A DNA stretch of 64,000 bases from UBA6522 sp965204155. Lineage in GTDB: Bacteria; Pseudomonadota; Gammaproteobacteria; Steroidobacterales; Rariloculaceae. The position numbers were made by a program, and so were the translations under genes. Within the stretch, counting starts at the first letter, position 1, and each line of letters begins with the position of its first letter. Below the pieces are notes generated by a model. That model worked only from the letters and a program-made list of their open reading frames with translations, was not told the origin of the DNA and ran no database searches. Below, piece after piece: positions 25,207-32,262 of the stretch. The stretch is taken from positions 124,001 through 188,000 of the forward strand of contig OZ241971.1 of the NCBI GenBank assembly GCA_965204155.1, in the 5' to 3' direction.

Positions 25207-25815
25207 TCAAACGGTATTGCGCATGACCCCGACCACGATGCCCTCGATGGCCATGTCCTGGGTCCTGAGATCCACCCGGATCGGATCGAAATCCGGGTTC
25301 TCCGGCATGAGCCACACCCGGTGTCCATCCTGTCGATAGCGTTTCACGGTGACTTCGTCTTCCAGGCGGGCCACCACGATTTGCCCGTTCCTGATATCCA
25401 CCGAACGCCGCACCGCCACGAAGTCGCCGTCCAGGATGCCCGCATCCCGCATGCTCATGCCGTGTATCCGGAGCAGGAAGTGGGGTTCCGACCTGAAAAA
25501 GGCCGGATCGATCCGGTAGCGGGCCTCGATATGCTCCTCGGCCAGCATGGGCGCGCCGGCCGCAACCCGGCCTACCATGGGCAGCCCCATTTGCCCGGGC
25601 AGGGGGTCCCGCAAGCGAATTCCCCGGGAAATACCCGGCAACAGTTCGATGACCCCCTTGCGCTCCAGGGCCCGCAAGTGTTCCTCGGCCGCATTCACCG
25701 AACGGAAGCCCAGTTCCCGGGCAATTTCCGCACGCGTGGGCGGCATATTCGATTCAGAGATAACTCTTTGAATCAAAGAGAGAATTTCCTTTTGTCGCGC
25801 AGTCAGTCCGTGCAT
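25207..25815 (-). CDS. lexA: LexA repressor
   Basis: A 202-residue SOS repressor, the E. coli length. The start at 25815 gives MHGLTARQKEILSLIQ. The winged helix is at 1-65 (PPTRAEIARELGF, NAAEEHLRALERKGVIEL). The self-cleavage site is Ala86-Gly87 (VAAGAPM), and the catalytic pair is Ser121 (HGMSMRD) and Lys158 (EVTVKRY), each shifted by two from E. coli. Two LexA-box-like sequences lie just upstream, so it represses itself and, as first gene, the imuA-imuB-dnaE2 genes. Confidence 0.97.
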   Translation of the reverse strand: MHGLTARQKEILSLIQRVISESNMPPTRAEIARELGFRSVNAAEEHLRALERKGVIELLPGISRGIRLRDPLPGQMGLPMVGRVAAGAPMLAEEHIEARYRIDPAFFRSEPHFLLRIHGMSMRDAGILDGDFVAVRRSVDIRNGQIVVARLEDEVTVKRYRQDGHRVWLMPENPDFDPIRVDLRTQDMAIEGIVVGVMRNTV

Positions 25816-25823
25816 GATAATCA

Positions 25824-25839
25824 CTGTATATAAGCACAC
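25824..25839 (-). promoter_or_regulatory. Second, weaker LexA-box candidate
   Basis: CTG-N10-CAC is one base short of the CTG-N10-CAG consensus, with the AT-rich centre typical of gammaproteobacterial boxes. It lies 9 bp upstream of the lexA start and close to the better box at 25843-25858. E. coli lexA also has two boxes. Confidence 0.5.
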
Positions 25840-25842
25840 TGA

Positions 25843-25858
25843 CTGGTATTGTATACAG
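25843..25858 (-). promoter_or_regulatory. LexA box (CTG-N10-CAG) of the lexA-imuAB-dnaE2 operon
   Basis: CTGGTATTGTATACAG fits CTG-N10-CAG exactly and is flanked by A and T, extending the dyad to ACTG...CAGT. It lies 27 bp upstream of the lexA start codon on the reverse strand, in position to block the promoter. Confidence 0.8.
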
Positions 25859-25970
25859 TGATACGGAAAAATCAAACCCGCGCAAATACGTACCTATAAC
25901 CCGATTGCAATCAAACGTGCTTTGGGAAATAATGCGACGGTCTTTTCAATGTTCACTCAGGGGATAGTCT

Positions 25971-26270
25971 ATGGGCAGAAAACTCCAGCTTGGCGCGCTT
26001 TTGGCCGTCTTGACATTAGCCGGCGGATGCACGCCAGCGTATTACGCATTGGAGGCGCAGTTAGCCGAGATTCGTGCGGTCGCCGAAGCTGCGCAGTCCG
26101 CAGCGGAACAAGCAGCAGCCAGTCAGCCAGATAGTGGGGCCGAGCAGGCAGCGGCACAAGCTCAGGCTGCGGCAAACGAAGCACTTGCGGCTGCCAGTGC
26201 CGCTCAGGCCGGCATCGATGCCACCAACGAGCGCATGGACCGCATGTTCGAGGAAGCGCAAGCCAAATAA
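25971..26270 (+). CDS. Small alanine-rich lipoprotein (Lpp-like)
   Basis: A 99-residue protein preceded by AGGGGATAG. It has a lipoprotein signal with lipobox LAGGC (lipid-attached Cys20). The mature part is almost entirely one helix, very rich in Ala, Gln and Glu (AAQAQAAANEALAAASAAQA), predicted to form an alanine-zipper coiled coil as in murein lipoprotein. The C-terminal Lys (EEAQAK) could allow peptidoglycan linkage, as in Lpp. An L,D-transpeptidase, the enzyme class that makes that link, is the next gene on the opposite strand. Confidence 0.8.
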   Translation: MGRKLQLGALLAVLTLAGGCTPAYYALEAQLAEIRAVAEAAQSAAEQAAASQPDSGAEQAAAQAQAAANEALAAASAAQAGIDATNERMDRMFEEAQAK

Positions 26271-26277
26271 CTCATTG

Positions 26278-26301
26278 GGCCGGCCATGACCGTGGCCGGC
26301 C
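26278..26301 (+). terminator. GC-rich hairpin after the lipoprotein gene
   Basis: Two copies of GGCCGGCC (26278-26285 and 26294-26301), self-complementary, with an extra A-T pair, form a strong 9-bp stem 7 bp after the lipoprotein stop. No T-run follows, so termination is likely but not canonical. It lies between convergent genes and could serve both. Confidence 0.5.
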
Positions 26302-26339
26302 ACAATCTGGCTTGGCCAGAACGCTTGTACGGGGCGCGC

Positions 26340-27269
26340 TTACTCCGGATTTCGATCTGCGACGCTGACCGGCGACACGAATTCCGGAATGCCCCGTGAT
26401 CTCTCTACGGCGAGTTCCGCAAGCTCCCAGTCAAAGCTTGCATCTTGCCCTTCTTCCGTAGCCGCGACGAAAGCGCGGGTCAACTGGGTCATCGCCCAGG
26501 CATCATCCACCCTTTCCTCCTCCAACGGCGGATGGGCCTCAAGATAGAAGCCGTTTTCACTCCACGCCAGCTTGTAGGGCTGATTGACGATATGCACGGG
26601 TGTGCCGATGGGCACGGTCCCGAACAGCCCCTCAATGTCTTCCGGAAACATGCGAATGCACCCGTGCGTCACCCGCATGCCCAGCCCCGACGGCCTGTTC
26701 GTTCCGTGAATCAGGTAACCCGGGATGCTGAGCCGCATCGCATGATCGCCCAGCGGATTGTCGGGCCCCGGAGGCACGACACGGGGCAGGAAATCGCCCG
26801 CCTCCGCGTGCTCCTGGCGAATGGACTCCGGCGGATACCAGGCCGGATTCTCGGCCTTGGCAATGATCTCGGCGCGCCCCAAGGGCGTTTGCCATTCCTG
26901 GCGTCCGATGCTGACCGGATGGGTAATGACACGGTCGGGATCATCCGCCGGGTAATAGTAGAGCCGCAGTTCCGGCAGGTTGATCACCACACCCTGGCGG
27001 GGGGCGCCGGGAAGCACGAACTGGGTCGGCAGGACGATCTGCGTGCCCTCACCGGGCAACCATGGATCGACGTCCGGATTGGCCTGCTTCATTTCCTCGA
27101 AGCCGAGGTTGTACCGCCTGGCCAGCTTGACGAAGGTATCCTCATACTTCGCAGTGATGATCTGCGTCGTACCGACCAGGTTGCTTTCGGCGTCGAGCGC
27201 CAATTCCAGCGCGCCCGATCCGGCGAACGGAATCAAAACCAGCAACAGCAGGCTAGTGGTCTTCCTCAT
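26340..27269 (-). CDS. L,D-transpeptidase (YkuD domain) with LysM-like N-terminus
   Basis: A 309-residue exported enzyme from ATG 27269, which has GAGG 6 bp upstream; an earlier ATG at 27281 is possible. A signal peptide is followed by a LysM-like peptidoglycan-binding segment (KYEDTFVKLARRYNLGFEEM). The YkuD catalytic domain then has SIGRQEWQTPLG, LIHGTNRPSGLGMRVTHGCIRMFPEDI (HG...HGC with the nucleophilic Cys) and a VHIVNQPYK strand. Such enzymes make 3-3 peptidoglycan cross-links or attach lipoproteins to peptidoglycan. The adjacent Lpp-like gene suggests the second role, but that is inference. Confidence 0.9.
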   Translation of the reverse strand: MRKTTSLLLLVLIPFAGSGALELALDAESNLVGTTQIITAKYEDTFVKLARRYNLGFEEMKQANPDVDPWLPGEGTQIVLPTQFVLPGAPRQGVVINLPELRLYYYPADDPDRVITHPVSIGRQEWQTPLGRAEIIAKAENPAWYPPESIRQEHAEAGDFLPRVVPPGPDNPLGDHAMRLSIPGYLIHGTNRPSGLGMRVTHGCIRMFPEDIEGLFGTVPIGTPVHIVNQPYKLAWSENGFYLEAHPPLEEERVDDAWAMTQLTRAFVAATEEGQDASFDWELAELAVERSRGIPEFVSPVSVADRNPE

Positions 27270-27323
27270 CTGGGACCTCATTATAACTGAATATGTGAAT
27301 TGGTATGGGCTGAACCCGGGAAT

Positions 27324-28277
27324 TCAATACCTGACCAGCGAGGCGCCCCAGGTGAAACCGCCGCCGAAGGCTTCCATTAGAACCAAGTCCCCCGGCTGAA
27401 TCCGCCCGTCGCGCACCGCCGTATCGAATGCCAGCGGGATGGATGCCGCCGACGTGTTGCCATGATCCCTGACCGTCAGCACCACCCGTTCCATGGGCAA
27501 TCCAAGGCGTCTGGCGGTAGCAGTGATAATGCGCAGGTTTGCCTGGTGCGGGACAAACCAGTCGATCTGGCCCTGCTCAAGTCCATTGTCGGCAAGGACA
27601 CGGTCCACCATTCGCCCCAGCGTGCGGACGGCCACCTTGAAAACTTCGTTGCCCTTCATGACCAGGGCGGCCGACCCCTCTTCCTTGACTCTGGAAACAC
27701 CGGAATCGGCATAGAGCAGGTTTCGATAACGGCCGTCGGCGCCCAGGTCGGTATAAAGAATGCCGGCTTCTTCGGAGGCTTCAAGCACCACGGCGCCGGC
27801 GCCATCGCCGAACAACACGCAGGTTTCCCGGTCGGTCCAGTCGATGATCCGCGACATGACCTCTGCACCGCACACCAGCGCGCGGCTGGCCTGTCCCGCG
27901 CGAATGAACTTGTCCGCCACGCTCAACGAGTAGATGAATCCGCTGCAGGCGGCCTCGATGCTGAAGGCGGTTCCGGACATCCCCATGCGCTCCTGGAGCA
28001 GACAGGCGACATTGGGAAACACCAGGTCCGGCGTACATGTCCCCACCACCACGAGATCGATATCGGCCGGCGTCATTCCCGCGGCATCAAGCGCCGCCCG
28101 GCAGGCCTGTTCCGACAAGTCGCTGGTAGCCTGATCGTCTGCTGCCAGGTGTCTGCGCTCGATACCGGTGCGTGTCCGAATCCACTCGTCGGTGGTATCG
28201 ATCATCTTCTCCAGATCGAAGTTTGTCAGCACCCTTTCGGGCAGATACGCCCCCGTTCCGGCTATGCGCGAGTACAT
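27324..28277 (-). CDS. fabH: 3-oxoacyl-ACP synthase III (FabH)
   Basis: A 317-residue condensing enzyme that starts fatty-acid synthesis by joining acetyl-CoA to malonyl-ACP. The catalytic triad is visible: Cys111 (IEAACSGFIYSL), His in FVPHQANLRI and Asn in DHGNTSAAS. DTTDEWIRTRTGIERR near the N-terminus is diagnostic. It overlaps the plsX end by 16 bp. Unusually, fabD, fabG and acpP do not follow; an L,D-transpeptidase does. Confidence 0.97.
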   Translation of the reverse strand: MYSRIAGTGAYLPERVLTNFDLEKMIDTTDEWIRTRTGIERRHLAADDQATSDLSEQACRAALDAAGMTPADIDLVVVGTCTPDLVFPNVACLLQERMGMSGTAFSIEAACSGFIYSLSVADKFIRAGQASRALVCGAEVMSRIIDWTDRETCVLFGDGAGAVVLEASEEAGILYTDLGADGRYRNLLYADSGVSRVKEEGSAALVMKGNEVFKVAVRTLGRMVDRVLADNGLEQGQIDWFVPHQANLRIITATARRLGLPMERVVLTVRDHGNTSAASIPLAFDTAVRDGRIQPGDLVLMEAFGGGFTWGASLVRY

Positions 28278-29281
28278 TGTTCTTCCATGAGATTGGCGAT
28301 CTGCACCGGAACTCCGTTGCGTGCTTCCGTTATTGCCCTGTTCACGGCAGTTTCGAACGCGATCTCGTCGGCGCCGCCGTGGCTCTTGATGACGATACCG
28401 TTCAACCCCACCAGGCTTGCGCCATTGTAACGGCGCGAATCCAGGCGTTCGCGCACCGCGTGCAGGGCCGTACTCGCAGCGACGCCCTGAACCTGGCGAA
28501 GCGGATTACGCCTGAACTCGTCGCTGAGGATCGTGGCGATAAAGCCGGCCACCCCTTCCATGGTCTTCAACGCGACATTGCCCACGAATCCGTCGCACAC
28601 CACCACATCCGCCTTGCCGTTGAAGATGCCGTCACCCTCGATATAGCCCACGTAGTTGAGGTTACTGTGGCTCAACAGCTCCGCGGCCTCGCGTACGAGA
28701 TCGTCGCCCTTGATGTCCTCGAGCCCGATGTTGAGCAGCGCAACCCGCGCAGCCCGGATATCGAGCATGCCTTCCGCAACAACGGTACCCATGATCGCAA
28801 ACTGCAGCAGGTGCTGAGCCGTACAACCGATGTTGGCGCCCAGATCCAGCATGAAGGTATAGCCGCCCATGCCCGGCACGGCAGAGATGATGGCGGGCCG
28901 GTCAACGCCGGGCAGCGTCTTGAGAACGTAGCGGGCGGTCGCCATCAACGCACCGGTATTCCCCGAGCTGACGCAGGCATCCGCTTCACCCTTCCGCACT
29001 GCCTCGATGGCGAGACGCATGGAAGAATTCTTCTTCCTGCGCAGCGCGTCCGCAGGCGCCTCGTCCATTCCGACAACTTCGGTTGCCTCCAGGAACCGGA
29101 GCCGGCCGCCATAACGGTCGCCCCCTGCCCTTCTCGCGTGCTCCAGAGTATCCGGTAGACCGACCAGCAGAAAATCGGCCGAGTCGTCCGCCTCAAGCAC
29201 CGACAGCGCGGCCGGCACGACGGCGTCCGGACCGCGGTCGCCGCTCATGGCGTCAAGCGCTATCGTTACCTTGGTCGACAT
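28262..29281 (-). CDS. plsX: Phosphate acyltransferase PlsX
   Basis: A 339-residue enzyme converting acyl-ACP to acyl-phosphate for phospholipid synthesis. Diagnostic motifs are IALDAMSGDRGPDAVVPAAL at the N-terminus, ACVSSGNTGALMATARYVL, PGVDRPAIISAVP, MLDLGANIGCTA and VCDGFVGNVALKTMEG. The start codon lies 145 bp after rpmF, and the stop overlaps fabH. The order rpmF-plsX-fabH is standard for gammaproteobacteria. Confidence 0.97.
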   Translation of the reverse strand: MSTKVTIALDAMSGDRGPDAVVPAALSVLEADDSADFLLVGLPDTLEHARRAGGDRYGGRLRFLEATEVVGMDEAPADALRRKKNSSMRLAIEAVRKGEADACVSSGNTGALMATARYVLKTLPGVDRPAIISAVPGMGGYTFMLDLGANIGCTAQHLLQFAIMGTVVAEGMLDIRAARVALLNIGLEDIKGDDLVREAAELLSHSNLNYVGYIEGDGIFNGKADVVVCDGFVGNVALKTMEGVAGFIATILSDEFRRNPLRQVQGVAASTALHAVRERLDSRRYNGASLVGLNGIVIKSHGGADEIAFETAVNRAITEARNGVPVQIANLMEEQCTRA

Positions 29282-29426
29282 TCATCCACTACCGGAGATG
29301 TGGAAGCGCCAGGAGTCGGGTATCGCGTCGGCCACCGGGTCGCACCCTGTAACAGCAATCGGCTCGGCGCGCAGGCCGGACAACGGTTAACGGGCCAAGC
29401 CAGGTACGGGCCTCCGGAACACGGCG

Positions 29427-29621
29427 CTATTCTTCCTGCACTTCGGGCTCGGGCACGTCCACGCGTTTGTGGCCTCGATAGAATCCCTCCGCGGTGACAT
29501 GGTGCCGCTTGTGCAATTCACCCGAGGTGGGATCGATCGCCAGCGCGGCACCCTTCAACGCGTCATGGGACCGTCGCATGTCCCGTCTCGATCGGGTCTT
29601 TCGTCGTTGCTGAACAGCCAT
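29427..29621 (-). CDS. rpmF: Ribosomal protein bL32
   Basis: A 64-residue basic protein with the bL32 start MAVQQRRKTRSRRDMRRSHD and the LHKRHHVTAEGFYRGHKRV block. The zinc-binding cysteines of some bL32 forms are absent, giving a zinc-independent type. It lies 13 bp after yceD. Confidence 0.96.
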   Translation of the reverse strand: MAVQQRRKTRSRRDMRRSHDALKGAALAIDPTSGELHKRHHVTAEGFYRGHKRVDVPEPEVQEE

Positions 29622-29634
29622 TACTCAGTTCTCC

Positions 29635-30147
29635 TCAGTGCTTTGCAAGCGGGGTAGTCGTTGAATCCTTGTCGCTCTCGTCTTCGGGCGGCTCGAGGCT
29701 CCGAACCAGCGCGCCACACTGCTCGAGGCGGGCATGCCGCGGGATCAGGGGCAGCGACATGATGAGTTCGTCCTCCACGAATCCAGCCGGCTGGAACCGG
29801 TCGCCGGCAAGTTCGACGGGCTCGTGGTCCTCCGGGATGCCCGCCGGTATCGAATCGCCTCCAACAATCACGAATGAAGCCCCGCGGGAAACCCGCTCCT
29901 CCATCGGTTCCAGGCAACGCTGGCACTGGAGAATGAAGCTTGCGTCGTATTCTAACCGCACGGTGGTATATCCTGCTGTCCGTTGGCCAAATCCGAGTCC
30001 AACTCGTACACTTCCATGCTCCGAGTGCAATAGCTCGCGAAACCGTGTCAATCGCTCGAATTCGATTTCGCCGGCAATCCGAGCCTGGCGTTGACCGAGT
30101 GATTCGAGGGCATTCAAGCTGTACCAAGCGTACAACGAGAGAGGCAT
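29635..30147 (-). CDS. yceD: YceD family protein (DUF177)
   Basis: A 170-residue protein located, as usual, immediately before rpmF. A cysteine pair in SFILQCQRCLEPMEERV and the acidic C-terminal half (DELIMSLPLIPRH, CGALV) match the DUF177/YceD family, linked in the literature to 23S rRNA accumulation or large-subunit assembly. It is divergent from maf across a 59-bp gap that must hold both promoters. Confidence 0.92.
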   Translation of the reverse strand: MPLSLYAWYSLNALESLGQRQARIAGEIEFERLTRFRELLHSEHGSVRVGLGFGQRTAGYTTVRLEYDASFILQCQRCLEPMEERVSRGASFVIVGGDSIPAGIPEDHEPVELAGDRFQPAGFVEDELIMSLPLIPRHARLEQCGALVRSLEPPEDESDKDSTTTPLAKH

Positions 30148-30206
30148 AAGCGATTAATGATAGGTAGGCGATTTTCGACTGTCAAAAGCAGGCGAGTAAC
30201 ATCCTG

Positions 30207-30824
30207 ATGCCGCGCCTGATCCTCGGGTCCAGTTCGGTGCACCGGAGCCATCTCCTCGGCCGCCTGCACCTGGAATTCGACATCCTCTCCCCCGACGTGG
30301 ACGAATCCGCCCTTCCGGGCGAACATGCCCGCGATCTGGCCATCCGGCTCGCCGGGGCCAAGATCGACCGGATCTGCCGATCCGCCGATGTCGCCGATGC
30401 GGTCGTCATCGGCGCAGACCAGACGGCTGCGGCCAACGGGCGGCTGCTCAGGAAGCCCGGCGACCGCAGCACGGCCGTGCGCCAACTCATGGACTGTGCA
30501 GGCAAGACCGTCTCCTTCCATACCGCCTGCGTGGTCCTGGACGGGCCTACGGGCCGCCGCTTCGAAGGCATCGACAGGACCCGCGTGCGGTTTCTGCACC
30601 TCGAGCGCCCGCGGGTCGAGCGCTACGTGGAGATCGAGCGTCCCTACTCCTGTACCGGCGGATTCCAGGCCGAGGGTCTCGGGATCACGCTTTTCGAATC
30701 CATCGAATCGACCGATCCCACCGCACTTCTGGGACTGCCCCTGGTCTGGCTCTGCGGCGTGCTCAGGGAGACCGGTCTCGATCCGCTGGGGCCGGACCGG
30801 GCCGTTCCAGCAAGCCCAGGATAG
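30207..30824 (+). CDS. yceF: Maf-family nucleotide pyrophosphatase (YceF type)
   Basis: A 205-residue protein matching YceF, which hydrolyses 7-methyl-GTP to limit modified nucleotides. Motifs are the LILGSSSVHRSHLLGRL start, SPDVDESALPGE, VVIGADQTAAANG, PYSCTGGFQAEGLGITLFE and GLPLVWLC. Its last 62 bases overlap, tail to tail, the end of rluC on the other strand; the final dozen residues look like an extension beyond the family core. Confidence 0.93.
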   Translation: MPRLILGSSSVHRSHLLGRLHLEFDILSPDVDESALPGEHARDLAIRLAGAKIDRICRSADVADAVVIGADQTAAANGRLLRKPGDRSTAVRQLMDCAGKTVSFHTACVVLDGPTGRRFEGIDRTRVRFLHLERPRVERYVEIERPYSCTGGFQAEGLGITLFESIESTDPTALLGLPLVWLCGVLRETGLDPLGPDRAVPASPG

Positions 30825-31746
30825 CGGTCAGTTCCTGCGGCAGCGGCGAACTGATCGCAAACGCCTCGCCGGAACCCGGCCAGTCGAACGCCAGCGCGTG
30901 CGCGTGCAGAAACATCCGTTTCAGGCCCTGCGCCAGCAAGTCGGCATTGAACTTCGGATCGCCGTATCGCGGGTCTCCCGCCAACGGATGGCCGGCGTGA
31001 GCCGCGTGAACGCGAATCTGATGGGTACGGCCCGTCCCGAGCGAGACTTCCACCAGCGTCGCCCGGTCGCCGAGGCGTTCGACGGCACGGAACCAGCTCA
31101 GGGCACGCTTTCCCGCCGGATCGACCCGGACGACGCTCTCGCCCCCGCGGCGCCGGGTGCTCAAACCAGCGTCCACCCTGGAAACCCCTCGTGGCCAGCG
31201 CCCCCGCACCAGGGCCAGGTAGCGCTTGCCCATGCCGCCGGTGCGCAGCAACTCGTGCAACTGCCGCAGCGCGGCACGCCGCTTCGCCACCAGCAGACAA
31301 CCCGAGGTGCCGCGGTCCAGGCGGTGCACCAGGTCCGCCGCGCGCAGTTCCGGCGAGAGGCTCCGCAGGGCCTCGATGCAACCGAAATCGACGCCGGTGC
31401 CTGCATGCACGGGCATGCCGGCCGGCTTGTCCAGCACCAGGATCCTGCGATCCTCGTACAGGATCCTGTCCGCCAGCCAGCGGACGCGGTTCGAAGCAAC
31501 CTCCGCCGGCCTTGAGCCGCGCCGGGATACCGGTGGCACGCGGACGCGATCGCCCTCCTTGAGGCGATAGCCGGCACGTACCCTGCCGCTGTTCACCCGC
31601 ACCTGCCCCGAACGGATCAATCGGTAGACATGGCTGCGGGGAACCCCGGAGAGAGCGCCGAGAAGGAAGTTGTCCAGTCGTTGACCCACCGAACCCGCGT
31701 CAATGTCTCGGTAGTGGGCGGGTGGACGAGTGGCGGTCTGCTTCAT
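30763..31746 (-). CDS. rluC: 23S rRNA pseudouridine synthase RluC
   Basis: The ATG at 31746 gives 327 residues. An S4 RNA-binding domain (QRLDNFLLGALSGVPRSHVY ... SGQVRVN) is followed by the RluA-type catalytic domain with the diagnostic HRLDRGTSGCLLVAK aspartate motif, LDKPAGMPVHAG and TGRTHQIRVHAAHAGHPLAGD. RluC modifies three uridines of 23S rRNA. It is divergent from rne across a 516-bp gap, as in E. coli, and its 3' end overlaps maf by 62 bp. Confidence 0.95.
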   Translation of the reverse strand: MKQTATRPPAHYRDIDAGSVGQRLDNFLLGALSGVPRSHVYRLIRSGQVRVNSGRVRAGYRLKEGDRVRVPPVSRRGSRPAEVASNRVRWLADRILYEDRRILVLDKPAGMPVHAGTGVDFGCIEALRSLSPELRAADLVHRLDRGTSGCLLVAKRRAALRQLHELLRTGGMGKRYLALVRGRWPRGVSRVDAGLSTRRRGGESVVRVDPAGKRALSWFRAVERLGDRATLVEVSLGTGRTHQIRVHAAHAGHPLAGDPRYGDPKFNADLLAQGLKRMFLHAHALAFDWPGSGEAFAISSPLPQELTAILGLLERPGPAPADRDRSP

Positions 31747-31766
31747 CGAATTCGGCTTCAGGGGGC

Positions 31767-32262
31767 TATGATATAGTACGCGACGCGACCCGGCGGCGCT
31801 GAAGCGCCGAGAAGGGGGTCCAGGCAATGGGGCGTGCCGGAAGGCACGCCAGCAATTACGGTTAATTTCGGCGGGTCCCGCAAGGATTGGCCCGCGGTTG
31901 TGTCCAGGCGATCGCGTTCTGTTCAGGATACGCTCCGAAGCGGGTCCATGTGTTTGACAAGCGGAACGTCGAGTCGCTGAGCTAGTTAGTGAAACAGTTT
32001 CCTGCCCGAATTTCCCGCCGGCAACCTGACGCGTGCGCCGGCTCAATCGCCATTGGAGGGCCCGCTTCCTCCCACGGATCACGGGTCGGCGCATCGCCTG
32101 TATTCCCCGGATCCGTCCAAGCGGAAATCCGCCCCCGGCGACATCCAGCCTGCTTCCACGGCAATGTCCGTGCGGCAGGCGGGCTCGAACACCTCAGTGC
32201 CGCCGCCTGGCAGACCGCGTTGCCGAACTCACGAGGGTTCGCCACCAACGGATCGAAACATC
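31767..32262 (+). promoter_or_regulatory. Long leader of rne with two stable hairpins
   Basis: This is most of a 516-bp gap with no convincing gene. A TATGAT -10-like hexamer lies at 31767-31772 without a clear -35. Two perfect hairpins follow: 31794-31809 (CGGCGC, loop TGAA) and 31831-31850 (GGCGTGCC, loop GGAA, GGCACGCC). In E. coli the long rne 5' UTR contains hairpins through which RNase E represses its own mRNA; position and structure suggest the same here. The rluC promoter must lie in the left part. Confidence 0.45.

Noticed and set aside
27280..27285. Perfect TATAAT (reverse strand) as promoter of the L,D-transpeptidase gene
   Set aside because: It overlaps or abuts the start codon region and has no -35 at the right distance, so transcription would begin at or after the likely ATG.
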